The notes: a model not told the origin generated them from the sequence alone. Counted from the stretch's first letter, positions 8,083 through 17,346 are shown. The stretch is DNA of 57,156 nt from Hyphomicrobium sp. (GCF_019753045.1 NZ_JAIELN010000021.1:1-57156); one strand, 5' to 3'. A program made the numbers and translations.

Positions 8083-10794
8083 ATGGCACAGCCAAACGCC
8101 GACGGCAAAAAGAAATGGGTTTATGCCTTCGTGCCGGGTAGGGCCGAGGGCAGCGCCAGCATGGCCGAACTGCTGGGCGGAAAGGGTGCCAATCTTGCCG
8201 AGATGGCGTCCCTGGACTTGCCCGTGCCCCCGGGCTTCACAATTACGACCGAGGTTTGCGAAGCCTTCTTTGCCGCAGACCACAAGCTGCCCGAGGCCCT
8301 GAAGGGCGAGGTCATGCAGGCGCTGGAAGCCATCGGCAACACCGTTTCGGCAAAATTCGGCGACGAGAAACGTCCGCTCCTCGTTTCGGTGCGATCAGGC
8401 TCGCGCGCCTCGATGCCGGGCATGATGGACACGATTTTGAACCTCGGTCTCAACGACAAGACGGTCGAGGGCCTGGCGGAGCTGACGGGTGACGCGCGCT
8501 TCGCCTTCGATAGCTATCGCCGCTTCATCCAGATGTACGGCGACGTCGTGCTCGGTGTCGATCACGGGGCCTTCGAGGACATTCTCGAGAATTTCAAAAA
8601 CCTGAACGGTTTCGCGGCCGATACGGACCTCGACGCCGAAGCGTGGCACGAAATCATTGCGGACTATAAGGCGGCGATCGAGCGCGAACACGGCGCGCCG
8701 TTCCCGCAAGATACGAGCGAGCAGCTTTGGGGCGCGATCGCCGCAGTGTTCGATTCCTGGCACAACCCGCGCGCCGAGACCTATCGTCGGCTGCATGACA
8801 TTCCTGACGACTGGGGAACCGCCGTCACGGTTCAGGCGATGGTCTTCGGAAACCTCGGCGACAACTCCGCGACCGGTGTTGCCTTCACCCGCAATCCGTC
8901 GACCGGCGAGAAGGAAATCTTCGGCGAATATCTTCCGAATGCGCAGGGCGAAGACGTCGTCGCCGGCATCCGGACGCCCCACGCTTTGACAAAGAAGAAC
9001 ACCGGCGAAGCATCGGACGCTTCGCTCGAGGTTGCGATGCCGGAAGTGTTCGCGGAGCTGAGAAAGATCTTCGATCGCCTCGAGCGGCACTATCGCGACA
9101 TGCAGGACGTGGAATTCACCGTCCAGCTCGGAAAGCTTTGGATTCTGCAGACGCGCTCGGGCAAGCGCACGACGGAAGCCGCGCTCAAGGTCGCAGTCGA
9201 CCTCGCCGCGGAAGGCCTCATCACGCAGGATGAAGCCATTCTGAGAATTGAGCCGTCGCAGCTCGACCAGCTATTGCATCCGGCGATCGACCCCGTAGCC
9301 GAACACGATCTGATCGCGAAGGGCCTGCCCGCGTCGCCCGGCGCGGCTTCCGGCGAGATCGTGTTCCACTCGGAGATGGCGGAAGCACTGAAAGCCAAAG
9401 GCCGCGATGTCATCCTGGTCCGTTCCGAGACGAGCCCCGAGGACGTGCACGGCATGCACGCGGCCGTCGGCATTCTGACCGCGCGTGGAGGCATGACCAG
9501 TCACGCCGCTGTCGTCGCGCGCGGCATGGGCCGGCCCTGCGTATCGGGTGCTGGAACGCTCAGGATCGACGCCAACGCCGGCATCATGCGGGCCGGCGCG
9601 CGCACGTTCAAATCCGGCGACATCATCTCGATCGATGGCAGCACGGGCCGCGTCTATGCCGGCAAGGCGAAGATGCTGCCGCCGCAGCTTTCCGGCACGT
9701 TCGGCACGATCATGGAATGGGCTGACGCCACGCGCCGCATGAAGGTGCGCACCAACGCCGACACGCCGCGCGATGCCCGCCAGGCAAGATCGTTCGGCGC
9801 CGAAGGCATCGGCCTCTGCCGAACCGAGCATATGTTCTTCGAGGAAAAGCGCATTCTCGCCGTGCGCGAAATGATCTGCGCGGAAGACGAGGAGGGGCGC
9901 CAGCAAGCGCTCGACAAACTCCTTCCCGTTCAGCGCGCCGACTTCGAGGAGCTGTTCGAGATCATGGCCGGGCTGCCGGTGACGATCCGCCTGCTCGATC
10001 CGCCGCTTCACGAATTCCTGCCCCACGAGGATCGCGAGGCGGCGCAAGTCGCGGCGGCACTTGGCATGGATCTCATGCGGCTCAAGGCGCGCGTCGCCGA
10101 GCTCGAGGAATTCAATCCGATGCTCGGCTTCCGCGGCTGCCGCCTCGGCATCAAATTTCCCGAGATCACGCGCATGCAGACGCGTGCGATTTTCGAAGCG
10201 GCCGTCAACGCCCGGAAGAAAACTGGCGAGGCGATCCGTCCCGAGGTCATGATCCCGTTCATCGCCTATCGGCGCGAGTTCGAGATTTTGCGCGAGGTGA
10301 TCGCCGAGACGGCAAAGGCCGTCGAAACGGAACAGGGTGTCCCCATACCCTACGATATCGGCACGATGATCGAGCTGCCCCGGGCTGCTCTGCGCGCGGC
10401 CGACATCGCAGCTGGACCGTTGGGCGCCGACTTCTTCTCGTTCGGCACGAACGACATGACGCAAACTGTGCTCGGCCTCTCGCGCGACGACGCGGCGCCC
10501 ATTCTGTCGAACTACCTCGAGCACGAGGTGATCGCGATCGATCCGTTCGTATCGATCGATCAGGCGGGAGTTGGCGAACTCGTCAAGATCGGCGTTGAGC
10601 GCGGCCGTTCAGCGAAGCCCAATCTCAAGACCGGCATTTGCGGTGAGCACGGCGGCGATCCGCGATCGATCGGCTTCTTCGAGACGGTCGACCTCGACTA
10701 CATCTCTTGCTCGCCCTATCGCGTGCCGATCGCACGTCTCTCGGCGGCGCAGGCCGCTATTCGCCGGCGGCGCCGCGAACAGAAGGCGTCCTAG
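8083..10794 (+). CDS. ppdK: Pyruvate, phosphate dikinase
   Basis: PPDK interconverts pyruvate + ATP + Pi and PEP + AMP + PPi. The protein is 903 aa, as expected, with an N-terminal ATP-grasp domain. The central phospho-carrier histidine is H474 in GGMTSHAAVVARG. The C-terminal TIM barrel contains GLCRTEHMF and the catalytic cysteine C853 in CGEHGGDP. The start is set by GGAGGT 4 nt before the ATG at 8083; an in-frame ATG at 8011 lacks one. In a serine-cycle methylotroph it would balance PEP and pyruvate, but that role is inference. It stands alone, divergent from the dipeptidase, and its stop codon overlaps that of the convergent gene at 10791. Confidence 0.97.
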   Translation: MAQPNADGKKKWVYAFVPGRAEGSASMAELLGGKGANLAEMASLDLPVPPGFTITTEVCEAFFAADHKLPEALKGEVMQALEAIGNTVSAKFGDEKRPLLVSVRSGSRASMPGMMDTILNLGLNDKTVEGLAELTGDARFAFDSYRRFIQMYGDVVLGVDHGAFEDILENFKNLNGFAADTDLDAEAWHEIIADYKAAIEREHGAPFPQDTSEQLWGAIAAVFDSWHNPRAETYRRLHDIPDDWGTAVTVQAMVFGNLGDNSATGVAFTRNPSTGEKEIFGEYLPNAQGEDVVAGIRTPHALTKKNTGEASDASLEVAMPEVFAELRKIFDRLERHYRDMQDVEFTVQLGKLWILQTRSGKRTTEAALKVAVDLAAEGLITQDEAILRIEPSQLDQLLHPAIDPVAEHDLIAKGLPASPGAASGEIVFHSEMAEALKAKGRDVILVRSETSPEDVHGMHAAVGILTARGGMTSHAAVVARGMGRPCVSGAGTLRIDANAGIMRAGARTFKSGDIISIDGSTGRVYAGKAKMLPPQLSGTFGTIMEWADATRRMKVRTNADTPRDARQARSFGAEGIGLCRTEHMFFEEKRILAVREMICAEDEEGRQQALDKLLPVQRADFEELFEIMAGLPVTIRLLDPPLHEFLPHEDREAAQVAAALGMDLMRLKARVAELEEFNPMLGFRGCRLGIKFPEITRMQTRAIFEAAVNARKKTGEAIRPEVMIPFIAYRREFEILREVIAETAKAVETEQGVPIPYDIGTMIELPRAALRAADIAAGPLGADFFSFGTNDMTQTVLGLSRDDAAPILSNYLEHEVIAIDPFVSIDQAGVGELVKIGVERGRSAKPNLKTGICGEHGGDPRSIGFFETVDLDYISCSPYRVPIARLSAAQAAIRRRRREQKAS

Positions 10795-11015
10795 TAGCCG
10801 TTGTCGCGCCGGTCGATCTCGTCGAGGCGAGGCTGCCGCGGACGCGGACCTTTGTACTTCGGAAGGAACAGCAACCAGAGAACGACCGGCGGCACGACGA
10901 AGCTCCAGCCGATCCAGTAGGAAAGATCACGGTTTTTGATGCCGGCCAAAATGCCCGCGAGAATTGAAGCGGCGATTGCGGTCCCGCCCCAAAGCACGAT
11001 CCACTGCATCGCCAT
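10791..11015 (-). CDS. Small two-segment membrane protein of unknown function
   Basis: This 74-aa protein has two hydrophobic helices (about 5-26 and 34-52) separated by KNRDLSYWIGW, and a basic, charged C-terminal tail. The pattern NRD-x-S-x-W followed by PP and LFLPK occurs in short conserved membrane proteins of this order; I know no function for it. The ATG at 11015 is chosen because GGAGGG lies 7 nt upstream, whereas the ORF could be extended to 11066. Its TAG stop shares the tetranucleotide CTAG with the TAG of ppdK, so the two convergent genes overlap by three bases. Confidence 0.7.
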   Translation of the reverse strand: MAMQWIVLWGGTAIAASILAGILAGIKNRDLSYWIGWSFVVPPVVLWLLFLPKYKGPRPRQPRLDEIDRRDNGY

Positions 11016-11150
11016 GGAATTTCCCTCCATGTCCAACCGGACACTCCTTTTAGCACGTCCTGCCAAATGCGAGTTGCCCGACGCGAACGCCGGGAGCGCA
11101 GTGCCAAATGCGCAGTGACTATGGCGAATTCAAGCTTTGCGGGCCGGTGA

Positions 11151-12026
11151 CTATTTCCCGGGCGTCACAAAATCCAGCCCGAGATCGAGAACAGGCGCCG
11201 AATGGGTGAGCGCGCCGACCGAAATCATGTCGACGCCGCTTGCAGCAATGTCTCTAACCGTATCGAGGTTAACGCCGCCGCTGGCTTCCGTCAGGCACCG
11301 CCCCGCCACAATGGCGACTGCTTTCCGAAGTTCCGCCGGAGCCATGTTGTCGAGGAGCACGCAGTCGATCTTGTCCCGCATGACCACTTCGAGCTGATCG
11401 AGTGTGTCGACTTCGACCTCGATTTTCGTCATGTGCCCGGCCGTCGCCTTGGCGGCTTTGATCGCGGCTTCGATGCCGCCTGCCGCGACGATGTGATTGT
11501 CCTTGATGAGAACCGCGTCGAACAAACCGAAGCGATGATTGTGACCGCCGCCGCACCGCACGGCATATTTTTCAAACGCCCTCAATCCGGGCGTCGTCTT
11601 GCGCGTATCGACGATTCTGGCGCTGGTCGCCGCCACCGCATCGACATAACGGCGCGTGAGGGTCGCGATCCCGCACATCCGGCCCATGAAATTCAATGCG
11701 ACGCGTTCCGCCGTAAGAATCGCACGCGCGTTCCCCGAAATGCGCGCGATCGTGCCGCCGGCCGCCACCGCGCTGCCGTCCTCGATCTCGATTCTGAAGG
11801 CACATTCGGGATCGAGTTCGCGGAACGCGGCTTCCGCTAATGCCAAGCCGGACACGATGCCGGGCTTGCGCGCCGCAAGGAGAGCCACTGTGCGTGCATC
11901 CGGCGAGACCGTCGCGTCCGTGGTGATGTCGCCGCTGAGCCCGAGGTCTTCTTCGAGCGCGTTCCGTACGGCGGCAAGAACAAGATTGGGGAGGAGTGTC
12001 GCGAATGAGGAAGAGGGGGCCGTCAT
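11151..12026 (-). CDS. nadC: Nicotinate-nucleotide pyrophosphorylase (carboxylating), quinolinate phosphoribosyltransferase
   Basis: NadC converts quinolinate and PRPP to nicotinate mononucleotide, CO2 and PPi, the last step of de novo pyridine ring synthesis. The 291-aa chain shows family motifs in order: NFMGRMCGIATLT, RKTTPGLRAFEKYAV, GGGHNHR, IKDNH, an acidic EVEVD strand and LLDNM. The ATG at 12026 overlaps the nadB TGA as ATGA, pointing to translational coupling; an ATG three codons earlier at 12035 is also possible. It is the third gene of nadA-nadB-nadC. Confidence 0.96.
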   Translation of the reverse strand: MTAPSSSFATLLPNLVLAAVRNALEEDLGLSGDITTDATVSPDARTVALLAARKPGIVSGLALAEAAFRELDPECAFRIEIEDGSAVAAGGTIARISGNARAILTAERVALNFMGRMCGIATLTRRYVDAVAATSARIVDTRKTTPGLRAFEKYAVRCGGGHNHRFGLFDAVLIKDNHIVAAGGIEAAIKAAKATAGHMTKIEVEVDTLDQLEVVMRDKIDCVLLDNMAPAELRKAVAIVAGRCLTEASGGVNLDTVRDIAASGVDMISVGALTHSAPVLDLGLDFVTPGK

Positions 12027-13687
12027 GTGCCGCATGGAGCTAGCGCCGGTGGTTCGCAGTGAGCTTTTTTTGGCTTTTCACCAACCGCTTCCAGATCGGC
12101 GAGCGTGATGAACGTGCGGCGCGCAAGCGCCGGATTGGTTTTCGGATAATCGGTGCGGTAATGACCGCCGCGACTTTCCTTCCGAAGCAGCGCCGCCGCC
12201 GCGATCAACTGCGCGGCGAGAAGCATGTTCGACAGGACGCGATCGTTCGAACTTGCAGCGCTAAGCGTCCTGAGCTCCGAAAGCGCCGTTTTCAAACCCT
12301 CACCGGAGCGCTGAACGCCGACGTACTTCGTCATGATGCTGCGCAACGCGTCCATGGCCTCTTGCCGCGACGCCGTATCGGCCGCGCGGCCGCTCCCGGG
12401 AATACGGTGCGGGACGACGAAGTGGCCCACGCGATCGTGCGGGAGAAGGTTGCGAATGTCGCTCGCGGCGCGGGCACCGAAAACGACGGCCTCGAGCAGC
12501 GAATTCGACGCGAGCCGATTGGCGCCGTGAAGCCCAGTCGAAGCAACTTCGCCGACGGCCCAAAGTCCCGTCAGGCTGGTGCGCCCGTTCGCGTCGGTCG
12601 CAATCCCGCCCATGTGATAGTGCTCGGCCGGCGCCACCGGGATCAGCTCCTTCGACGGGTCGATGCCCGCGCGCTGGCAGTGTCCCCAGACGGTCGGATA
12701 TTCTTTTTCGAAATTGGCGCCGATCGCCGTGCGGCAATCGAGATAAACGCTGCGACCCGCGTTGAGTTCGTTGTAAACGCCGCGCGCAACGACGTCGCGT
12801 GGCGCGAGTTCTCCACGCGGGTCGATCGCAAGCATGAAACGCTCGCCATCCGAATTGACGAGCGTCGCTCCTTCGCCGCGAAGGGCTTCCGTCGCGAGCG
12901 GCGCCGGATCTATGCCCGCGTCGATGGCGGTCGGATGGAATTGCACGAACTCCGGGTCCGCGATCACCGCGCCCGCGCGTGCGGCCATCGCAAGCGCTTC
13001 GCCTTTTGCATAGGAGGGGTTCGTTGTCAGCGCGAACAGCGCGCCGACCCCGCCTGTCGCGACGACGACCGCGGATGCCGGAACGAAGGCATATCTGCCG
13101 TTGCCGAGAGCCGTCGGCCGGATCAGCCGGACGCCTTCGATCCGATCGTTCGCAACGATGAGATCGTCGGCTTCGTATCCTTCGAGCACGCGTATCGACG
13201 GCGTTGCGCGCACGGCCGCGATAAGCGCTTGCATGATTGCGGCGCCCGCCTTGTCGCCCGACACGCGGACGACGCGCTTCTCCGAATGCGCCGCTTCCTT
13301 GGACAGAATGTAGTGACCTTTGAGATCGCGGTCGAAAGGTACCCCGTAGGCCAGAAGATCGCGGATCCGGTCGGGACCCTCTTCGGCAACCAACCGTGCG
13401 ACGTCCGGGTCGACGATGCCGGCTCCTGCCTCGATGGTGTCGGCGGCATGCTTGGCCGTGCTATCGCCTTCGCCGACAGCGGCCGCGATGCCGCCCTGCG
13501 CCCACATGCTCGACGCGCCTTCACCGAGCGGTGCGGCGGCAATGACTGTCACCGGCAGCGGCGCAAGCTTCAGCGCGGTGAAAAGTCCCGCGAGCCCGGC
13601 GCCGATAATAACGACGTCGCCGGGGCCTGGCTCGCCTTTGAAACCCTTGAACTCGGTAGCGGCGCGACGTTTCGTCGGTGCGGCCAT
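12023..13687 (-). CDS. nadB: L-aspartate oxidase
   Basis: NadB oxidises L-aspartate to iminoaspartate using FAD, feeding quinolinate synthase. The 554-aa protein has an N-terminal dinucleotide fold (GAGLAGLF), the segment SSMWAQGGIAA, the substrate-loop HYHMGGI and the C-terminal GLHGANRLASNSLLE, all family hallmarks of the succinate dehydrogenase/aspartate oxidase fold. The start at 13687 is supported by AGGAGGG seven bases upstream; the ORF could extend to 13708 without such a site. It lies 35 nt downstream of nadA and overlaps nadC by four bases, so the three form one operon. Confidence 0.96.
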   Translation of the reverse strand: MAAPTKRRAATEFKGFKGEPGPGDVVIIGAGLAGLFTALKLAPLPVTVIAAAPLGEGASSMWAQGGIAAAVGEGDSTAKHAADTIEAGAGIVDPDVARLVAEEGPDRIRDLLAYGVPFDRDLKGHYILSKEAAHSEKRVVRVSGDKAGAAIMQALIAAVRATPSIRVLEGYEADDLIVANDRIEGVRLIRPTALGNGRYAFVPASAVVVATGGVGALFALTTNPSYAKGEALAMAARAGAVIADPEFVQFHPTAIDAGIDPAPLATEALRGEGATLVNSDGERFMLAIDPRGELAPRDVVARGVYNELNAGRSVYLDCRTAIGANFEKEYPTVWGHCQRAGIDPSKELIPVAPAEHYHMGGIATDANGRTSLTGLWAVGEVASTGLHGANRLASNSLLEAVVFGARAASDIRNLLPHDRVGHFVVPHRIPGSGRAADTASRQEAMDALRSIMTKYVGVQRSGEGLKTALSELRTLSAASSNDRVLSNMLLAAQLIAAAALLRKESRGGHYRTDYPKTNPALARRTFITLADLEAVGEKPKKAHCEPPALAPCGT

Positions 13688-13722
13688 GAGATTGCCCTCC
13701 TGGGGCATGTGGTCCCGAAGAG

Positions 13723-14781
13723 CTAGTTGGTGAGATTGACCATGCGTTCGACCGCGCGGCGCGCGCGCTCGGCGACATCCGGATCGACGGTCACCTCGTA
13801 CTGCATGTGCACGAGGCTCTCGTAGATGTTTTCAAGGCTGATGCGCTTCATGTGCGGGCAAAGATTGCAAGGCCGGATGAACTCGACGTCCGGAACTTCG
13901 ACGGCGACGTTGGACGCCATCGAGCATTCGGTGACGAGCATAACTTTCCGGGGTCGCTTGTCCTTCACCCAGTTGATCATCCCGGACGTAGAGCCGGTGA
14001 AGTCGGCGGCTTCGATCACATCAGGCGGGCATTCGGGATGCGCGATGATCTTGAGGCCGGGCTCGTCGGCGCGCATCGCGCGAAGCTCCTCGCCCGTGAA
14101 GCGCTCGTGCACCTCGCACGCGCCCTTCCAGGCAATCACCTGAACCTTGGTCTGCGATTGTACCCACTTCGCCAAATACTGGTCAGGAATGCAAAGCACG
14201 CGGGGCACGCCGAGGCTCTCGACAACCTGGACGGCATTGGACGACGTGCACGTGATATCGCATTCGGCTTTCACCGCTGCTGATGTGTTCACGTACGTGA
14301 CAATCGGCACGCCAGGATAAGCCTCGCGCAGCATGCGGACGTCTTCGGGCGTGATCGACGAGGCGAGCGAACAACCCGCGCGCATGTCCGGGATGAGAAC
14401 GGTTTTATCGGGCGAGAGCAGTTTCGACGTCTCGGCCATGAAGTGCACGCCGGCCTGCACGATGACCTTCGCATTGGTGCGTGCGGCTTCCTTGGCGAGC
14501 TGCAGCGAGTCCCCGCGGAAATCCGCGACGCAATGGAAGATCTCCGGCGTCATGTAGTTATGCGCCAGTATGACCGCGTTGCGCTGCGCCTTCAGCGCAT
14601 TAATCGACTTGATGAGAGGCGCGTAGTGCGGCCACTCCATCGGGGTAATGATGTGCTTAACCCGGGCATAAAGAGGCGCCATCTCCGCCTCGAGGGCGGG
14701 GGACCAGGTAAACAGGGGCGCCGTTTTCGCCCTATTCCGGGGCGAAACCGGCGTCGCCAAGCCTGAGACAGAAACAGCCAT
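13723..14781 (-). CDS. nadA: Quinolinate synthase A
   Basis: NadA condenses iminoaspartate with dihydroxyacetone phosphate to quinolinate, using a [4Fe-4S] cluster. The 352-aa protein contains [10 protein letters not shown] and the cluster cysteines in [18 protein letters not shown] and CNLCPHMKR. The ATG at 14781 has GGAGGG eight bases upstream; the open frame extends further but that part is non-coding upstream sequence containing the operators. It heads nadA-nadB-nadC. A palindrome with the core GCTCG-N3-CGAGC starts 16 nt before its start codon and a second one lies 69 bp further up, so repression by the upstream NadQ protein is likely. Confidence 0.96.
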   Translation of the reverse strand: MAVSVSGLATPVSPRNRAKTAPLFTWSPALEAEMAPLYARVKHIITPMEWPHYAPLIKSINALKAQRNAVILAHNYMTPEIFHCVADFRGDSLQLAKEAARTNAKVIVQAGVHFMAETSKLLSPDKTVLIPDMRAGCSLASSITPEDVRMLREAYPGVPIVTYVNTSAAVKAECDITCTSSNAVQVVESLGVPRVLCIPDQYLAKWVQSQTKVQVIAWKGACEVHERFTGEELRAMRADEPGLKIIAHPECPPDVIEAADFTGSTSGMINWVKDKRPRKVMLVTECSMASNVAVEVPDVEFIRPCNLCPHMKRISLENIYESLVHMQYEVTVDPDVAERARRAVERMVNLTN

Positions 14782-14797
14782 TGTAGTCGCCCTCCAT

Positions 14798-14818
14798 ATA
14801 TGCTCGAAACGAGCATAT
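14798..14818. promoter_or_regulatory. Putative NadQ operator, proximal copy
   Basis: A perfect inverted repeat ATATGCTCG-AAA-CGAGCATAT lies 16 nt upstream of the nadA ATG, overlapping the likely leader or promoter. Its core GCTCG-N3-CGAGC is repeated at 14871. The 9-bp arms and the place between nadQ and nadA make it a strong candidate for the regulator's binding site; binding itself is inferred. Confidence 0.75.
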
Positions 14819-14870
14819 TCGGGGTGTGGATTACGCCGGCACATTCGCCGCTCACACCGTGCATCGAAAT

Positions 14871-14883
14871 GCTCGCCGCGAGC
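14871..14883. promoter_or_regulatory. Putative NadQ operator, distal copy
   Basis: A second GCTCG-CCG-CGAGC palindrome lies 69 bp (centre to centre) upstream of the first. It has the same five-base arms and three-base spacer but weaker outer bases. With the proximal copy it could allow cooperative binding or looping by a dimeric repressor. Confidence 0.6.
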
Positions 14884-14919
14884 ACTCCTGAACACTGATA
14901 AAATAGTGGAAGTTCGAAC

Positions 14920-14955
14920 AAATTTCCAGGGCGGAGGTTCCCGCCCTGGAATTTC
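14920..14955 (-). terminator. Hairpin after nadQ, probable terminator
   Basis: The arms CCAGGGCGG and CCGCCCTGG pair perfectly around a 6-nt loop and extend with A/T pairs. It begins 13 nt after the nadQ stop on the minus strand and is followed there by AAATTTGTT, a modest T-rich tail. It would separate nadQ transcription from nadABC, implying that nadA has its own promoter between 14784 and 14919. Confidence 0.65.
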
Positions 14956-14967
14956 GACCATGGGTCG

Positions 14968-16023
14968 TTAGCTGCGGCTTGGAGGTGCCGAGACCCTGAC
15001 GCCGGGTGCCGGTCTCTCGAGAAGGACTTCGCGGCGGAAACGGAAAAGTTTCGCCGGGCGTCCACCTGTCCGCGTTTTGACTTCTCCCGTCGGTTCGACG
15101 AGGCCTGCGCCTTCGACGAGTCGCCGGAAGTTTTGCTTATGGAGATGCGGACCAAGAATGGCTTCGACAGTCTTCTGAAGCTCGTAGAGTGTGAACTCGT
15201 CGGGCATCAACTCGAAGACGACGGGCCGGTATTTGATCTTGGCACGCGTGCGGCTGATCGCAGTCGCAAGTATCCGCCGGTGATCGGCCTGCATCGGAAG
15301 ACCGAGTTTGGGCCTGTCGGTCCATTCTTCGGCGCCGTTGCGTCCATCCCGTGCAGCTTCGTCGGCAAGACCCGCTTCGTAGAGAAGCTCGAAACGCTCG
15401 AGAACCTTCTCTTCGTCCCAGGCAGTGCCATCGAGGCCAAAGCAGATACGTGCTCGATCGCCACGGGCGATCGAATGCTGGGTGCTCGTCGTCGGCGTGG
15501 GCTTCTCGGCCCATGCTTTGAGACGGGGCTCAATGTCCCGGGCGATGATTTCGGGCCGCCCGCGACGCCAGTCTTCCCAAGGAAAATATTGGTACCAACT
15601 CCGCCAGAGACCATTGGTTAATCCATGGTGTCCGACGGCCTGCGTCAATGCAAGATAACCAATTGAAACATAATTCGGCGCAACATCGCCAGGGGTGGCG
15701 TGCCGGCCGCGATCAGCAAATGTATAAAGTTGCTCGGCATAGCCGAGGTCCAAACCGGTCTGGTCTTGAACCCAGGCTCGTAAGCCGCTCTCCAATGTTC
15801 TGTGCTCGCGCGGATTAAAAGGCCCGAACGGCAATACATCTGTTGCGCCTATGCTGTCCGGATCGCCCCGGACGACAAGTGCGACTGGTTCGTTATCGGA
15901 TACGGCGACGATCGCCGCATTTAGTCCGATGCCGAGAGAAGGCTCTAACTCGTGGTCGTCTTCTGGTGCGAGTTGAGACTTTTCAGGCGTCGGTTTTCTC
16001 CTGCCAGAAAGTTCCATGTTCAT
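14968..16023 (-). CDS. nadQ: NadQ-type NAD biosynthesis regulator (degenerate Nudix + winged helix)
   Basis: This 351-aa protein belongs to the NrtR-like family COG4111 (NadQ), transcription factors known or predicted to control NAD synthesis in alpha- and betaproteobacteria. The N-terminal half (about 25-150) looks like a Nudix fold whose catalytic Nudix box is not intact, consistent with a ligand-sensing role. The C-terminal 75 residues form a winged helix with the segments DEFTLYELQKTVEAILG, KQNFRRLVEGAGLVEP and GGRPAKLFRF, characteristic of NrtR-type DNA-binding domains. The ATG at 16023 is preceded by GGGGAAG. It lies directly upstream of nadABC, with two candidate operators between them. 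The identity of the ligand (NAD-related) is inferred from the family. Confidence 0.88.
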   Translation of the reverse strand: MNMELSGRRKPTPEKSQLAPEDDHELEPSLGIGLNAAIVAVSDNEPVALVVRGDPDSIGATDVLPFGPFNPREHRTLESGLRAWVQDQTGLDLGYAEQLYTFADRGRHATPGDVAPNYVSIGYLALTQAVGHHGLTNGLWRSWYQYFPWEDWRRGRPEIIARDIEPRLKAWAEKPTPTTSTQHSIARGDRARICFGLDGTAWDEEKVLERFELLYEAGLADEAARDGRNGAEEWTDRPKLGLPMQADHRRILATAISRTRAKIKYRPVVFELMPDEFTLYELQKTVEAILGPHLHKQNFRRLVEGAGLVEPTGEVKTRTGGRPAKLFRFRREVLLERPAPGVRVSAPPSRS

Positions 16024-16132
16024 GTTTGTCTTCCCCGTGCTCCCCATGAGGCGAGCTAGAGGGCGATCATGGCGATTTTCAGATAGTCGCCCCAAATGAA
16101 AAACGCGAAGTAGCCCCAAATTCGCCAGATTG

Positions 16133-16741
16133 TCAGTGCGGAGACAATTTCTCAAATCTCAAAAGAAACTGAGTTTGAGCATCCTTCGCCGATACGGGGT
16201 GGAGAACGGAGAGAACGCTATGAAGTTCCGTGGGCAGCTTCGGAATTCCAAAAAATTCTTCCGCCTCGGCTGTTTCGAAGCCGGCGAGCAGCGTCGCTTC
16301 GTAGTAGGCCGCGACCGTATCCGCATCCTTGATTGCCGTCGCAGCAGCGACACTTAATTGCCCAACACCGAACCGCCGATGGATCGCGTCGAGCAGATTG
16401 AGTTCGAATGCCTTGTAGTCGAGTCCGATGGCGGTTTTGAAAGGGCTGATAAGATCGCCGATGACGTATTCAGGCGCGTCGTGAAGCAACGCAGCGAGAC
16501 GTTCGTTCGATGTCGACGCCGGCCACAGAGCTTCGAAGATGTCGGTGACGACGAGGCTATGCTGAGCGACGGAGAAAGCGTGATCGCCCTTCGTCTGTCC
16601 GTTCCATCGCGCAACGCGTGCGAGCCCGTGCGCGATATCCTCGATCTCGATGTCGCGAGGCTCCGGCGAGAGTAGATCGAGCCGGCGCCCCGACAGCATG
16701 CGCTGCCAGGCTCTCGGCGTTTTCGCGCGTGATGGATTCAT
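16133..16741 (-). CDS. HD-domain phosphohydrolase (YfbR/5'-nucleotidase-like)
   Basis: This 202-aa protein carries HD-superfamily metal-binding motifs: an early His in FSVAQHSLVV, the HD doublet in ALLHDAPEYVIGD, and a distal Asp in IKDADTVAAYYEA. The pattern AQHS ... LLHDAxEYxxGD is that of the YfbR-like 5'-deoxynucleotidase group, so it may hydrolyse a nucleotide monophosphate. Its ATG (16741) overlaps the tag stop as ATGA, making it the third gene of ygfZ-tag-HD. The long open frame to 16984 lies inside tag and is not part of it. The substrate is unproven. Confidence 0.85.
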   Translation of the reverse strand: MNPSRAKTPRAWQRMLSGRRLDLLSPEPRDIEIEDIAHGLARVARWNGQTKGDHAFSVAQHSLVVTDIFEALWPASTSNERLAALLHDAPEYVIGDLISPFKTAIGLDYKAFELNLLDAIHRRFGVGQLSVAAATAIKDADTVAAYYEATLLAGFETAEAEEFFGIPKLPTELHSVLSVLHPVSAKDAQTQFLLRFEKLSPH

Positions 16742-17346
16742 AGTCCTGCGATCTTCAGCTTCTTTTGAAGTTTGGCACATGCGCCGTGTCTGAAGCACGA
16801 GACGAGATGATCGTTGACCATGCCCGTCGATTGCATGAATGCGTAAAGCGTCGTCGATCCGACAAAGCGGAAGCCGTCGGCTTTGAGTGCTTTGCTCATT
16901 CTCTTGGAAACGTCGGTTTCGGGCTTGATGTCCTTCGTTGACGCGAGCGCGTTGATAATCGGGCGACCCTCGACAAAGCCCCAAATATATTGGGCAAACG
17001 GCATCCTTTCGGATATCTCAAGATACATCTTTGCGTTCGAGATTGTGGCCTCGATCTTCGCGCGGTTCCGGATGATGCCTTCGTTTTTGAGTAGGCGATC
17101 GATATCGCGCGCAGAGTAAGAAGCGATGCGCGCCGCGTCGAAATTGTGGAACGCCTTTCTGAAATTTTCGCGCTTACGGAGGATCGTGATCCACGAGAGT
17201 CCAGCTTGAAAACCTTCGAGCATCAGCTTCTCGAAGAGCGCGCGATCGTCGGTCATCGGCACGCCCCACTCTTCGTCGTGATAACGAATGTAGGTGGCGT
17301 CCGCGCCGGCCCACGGACAGCGTTCGATCTCCTTCGATGTGATCAT
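16738..17346 (-). CDS. tag: DNA-3-methyladenine glycosylase I
   Basis: Tag excises 3-methyladenine from alkylated DNA. The 202-aa chain begins with the zinc and base-pocket region CPWAGAD and the conserved YHDEEWGVP, then FEKLMLEGFQAGLSWITILRKR with breaks expected of the HhH-like fold. It ends with NDHLVSCFRH supplying the other zinc ligands (His and Cys). Length and motif order match the family. Its start overlaps the ygfZ stop as ATGA and its stop overlaps the HD gene start, so the three are translationally coupled. Confidence 0.95.
   Translation of the reverse strand: MITSKEIERCPWAGADATYIRYHDEEWGVPMTDDRALFEKLMLEGFQAGLSWITILRKRENFRKAFHNFDAARIASYSARDIDRLLKNEGIIRNRAKIEATISNAKMYLEISERMPFAQYIWGFVEGRPIINALASTKDIKPETDVSKRMSKALKADGFRFVGSTTLYAFMQSTGMVNDHLVSCFRHGACAKLQKKLKIAGL

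Noticed and set aside
9271-10524. 417-codon minus-strand open frame
   Set aside because: Antisense shadow of ppdK; no domain or signal recognised.
12059-13726. 555-codon plus-strand open frame across nadB
   Set aside because: It lies wholly opposite the clearly recognisable nadB. Long antisense frames are expected in GC-rich DNA and the product matches nothing I know.
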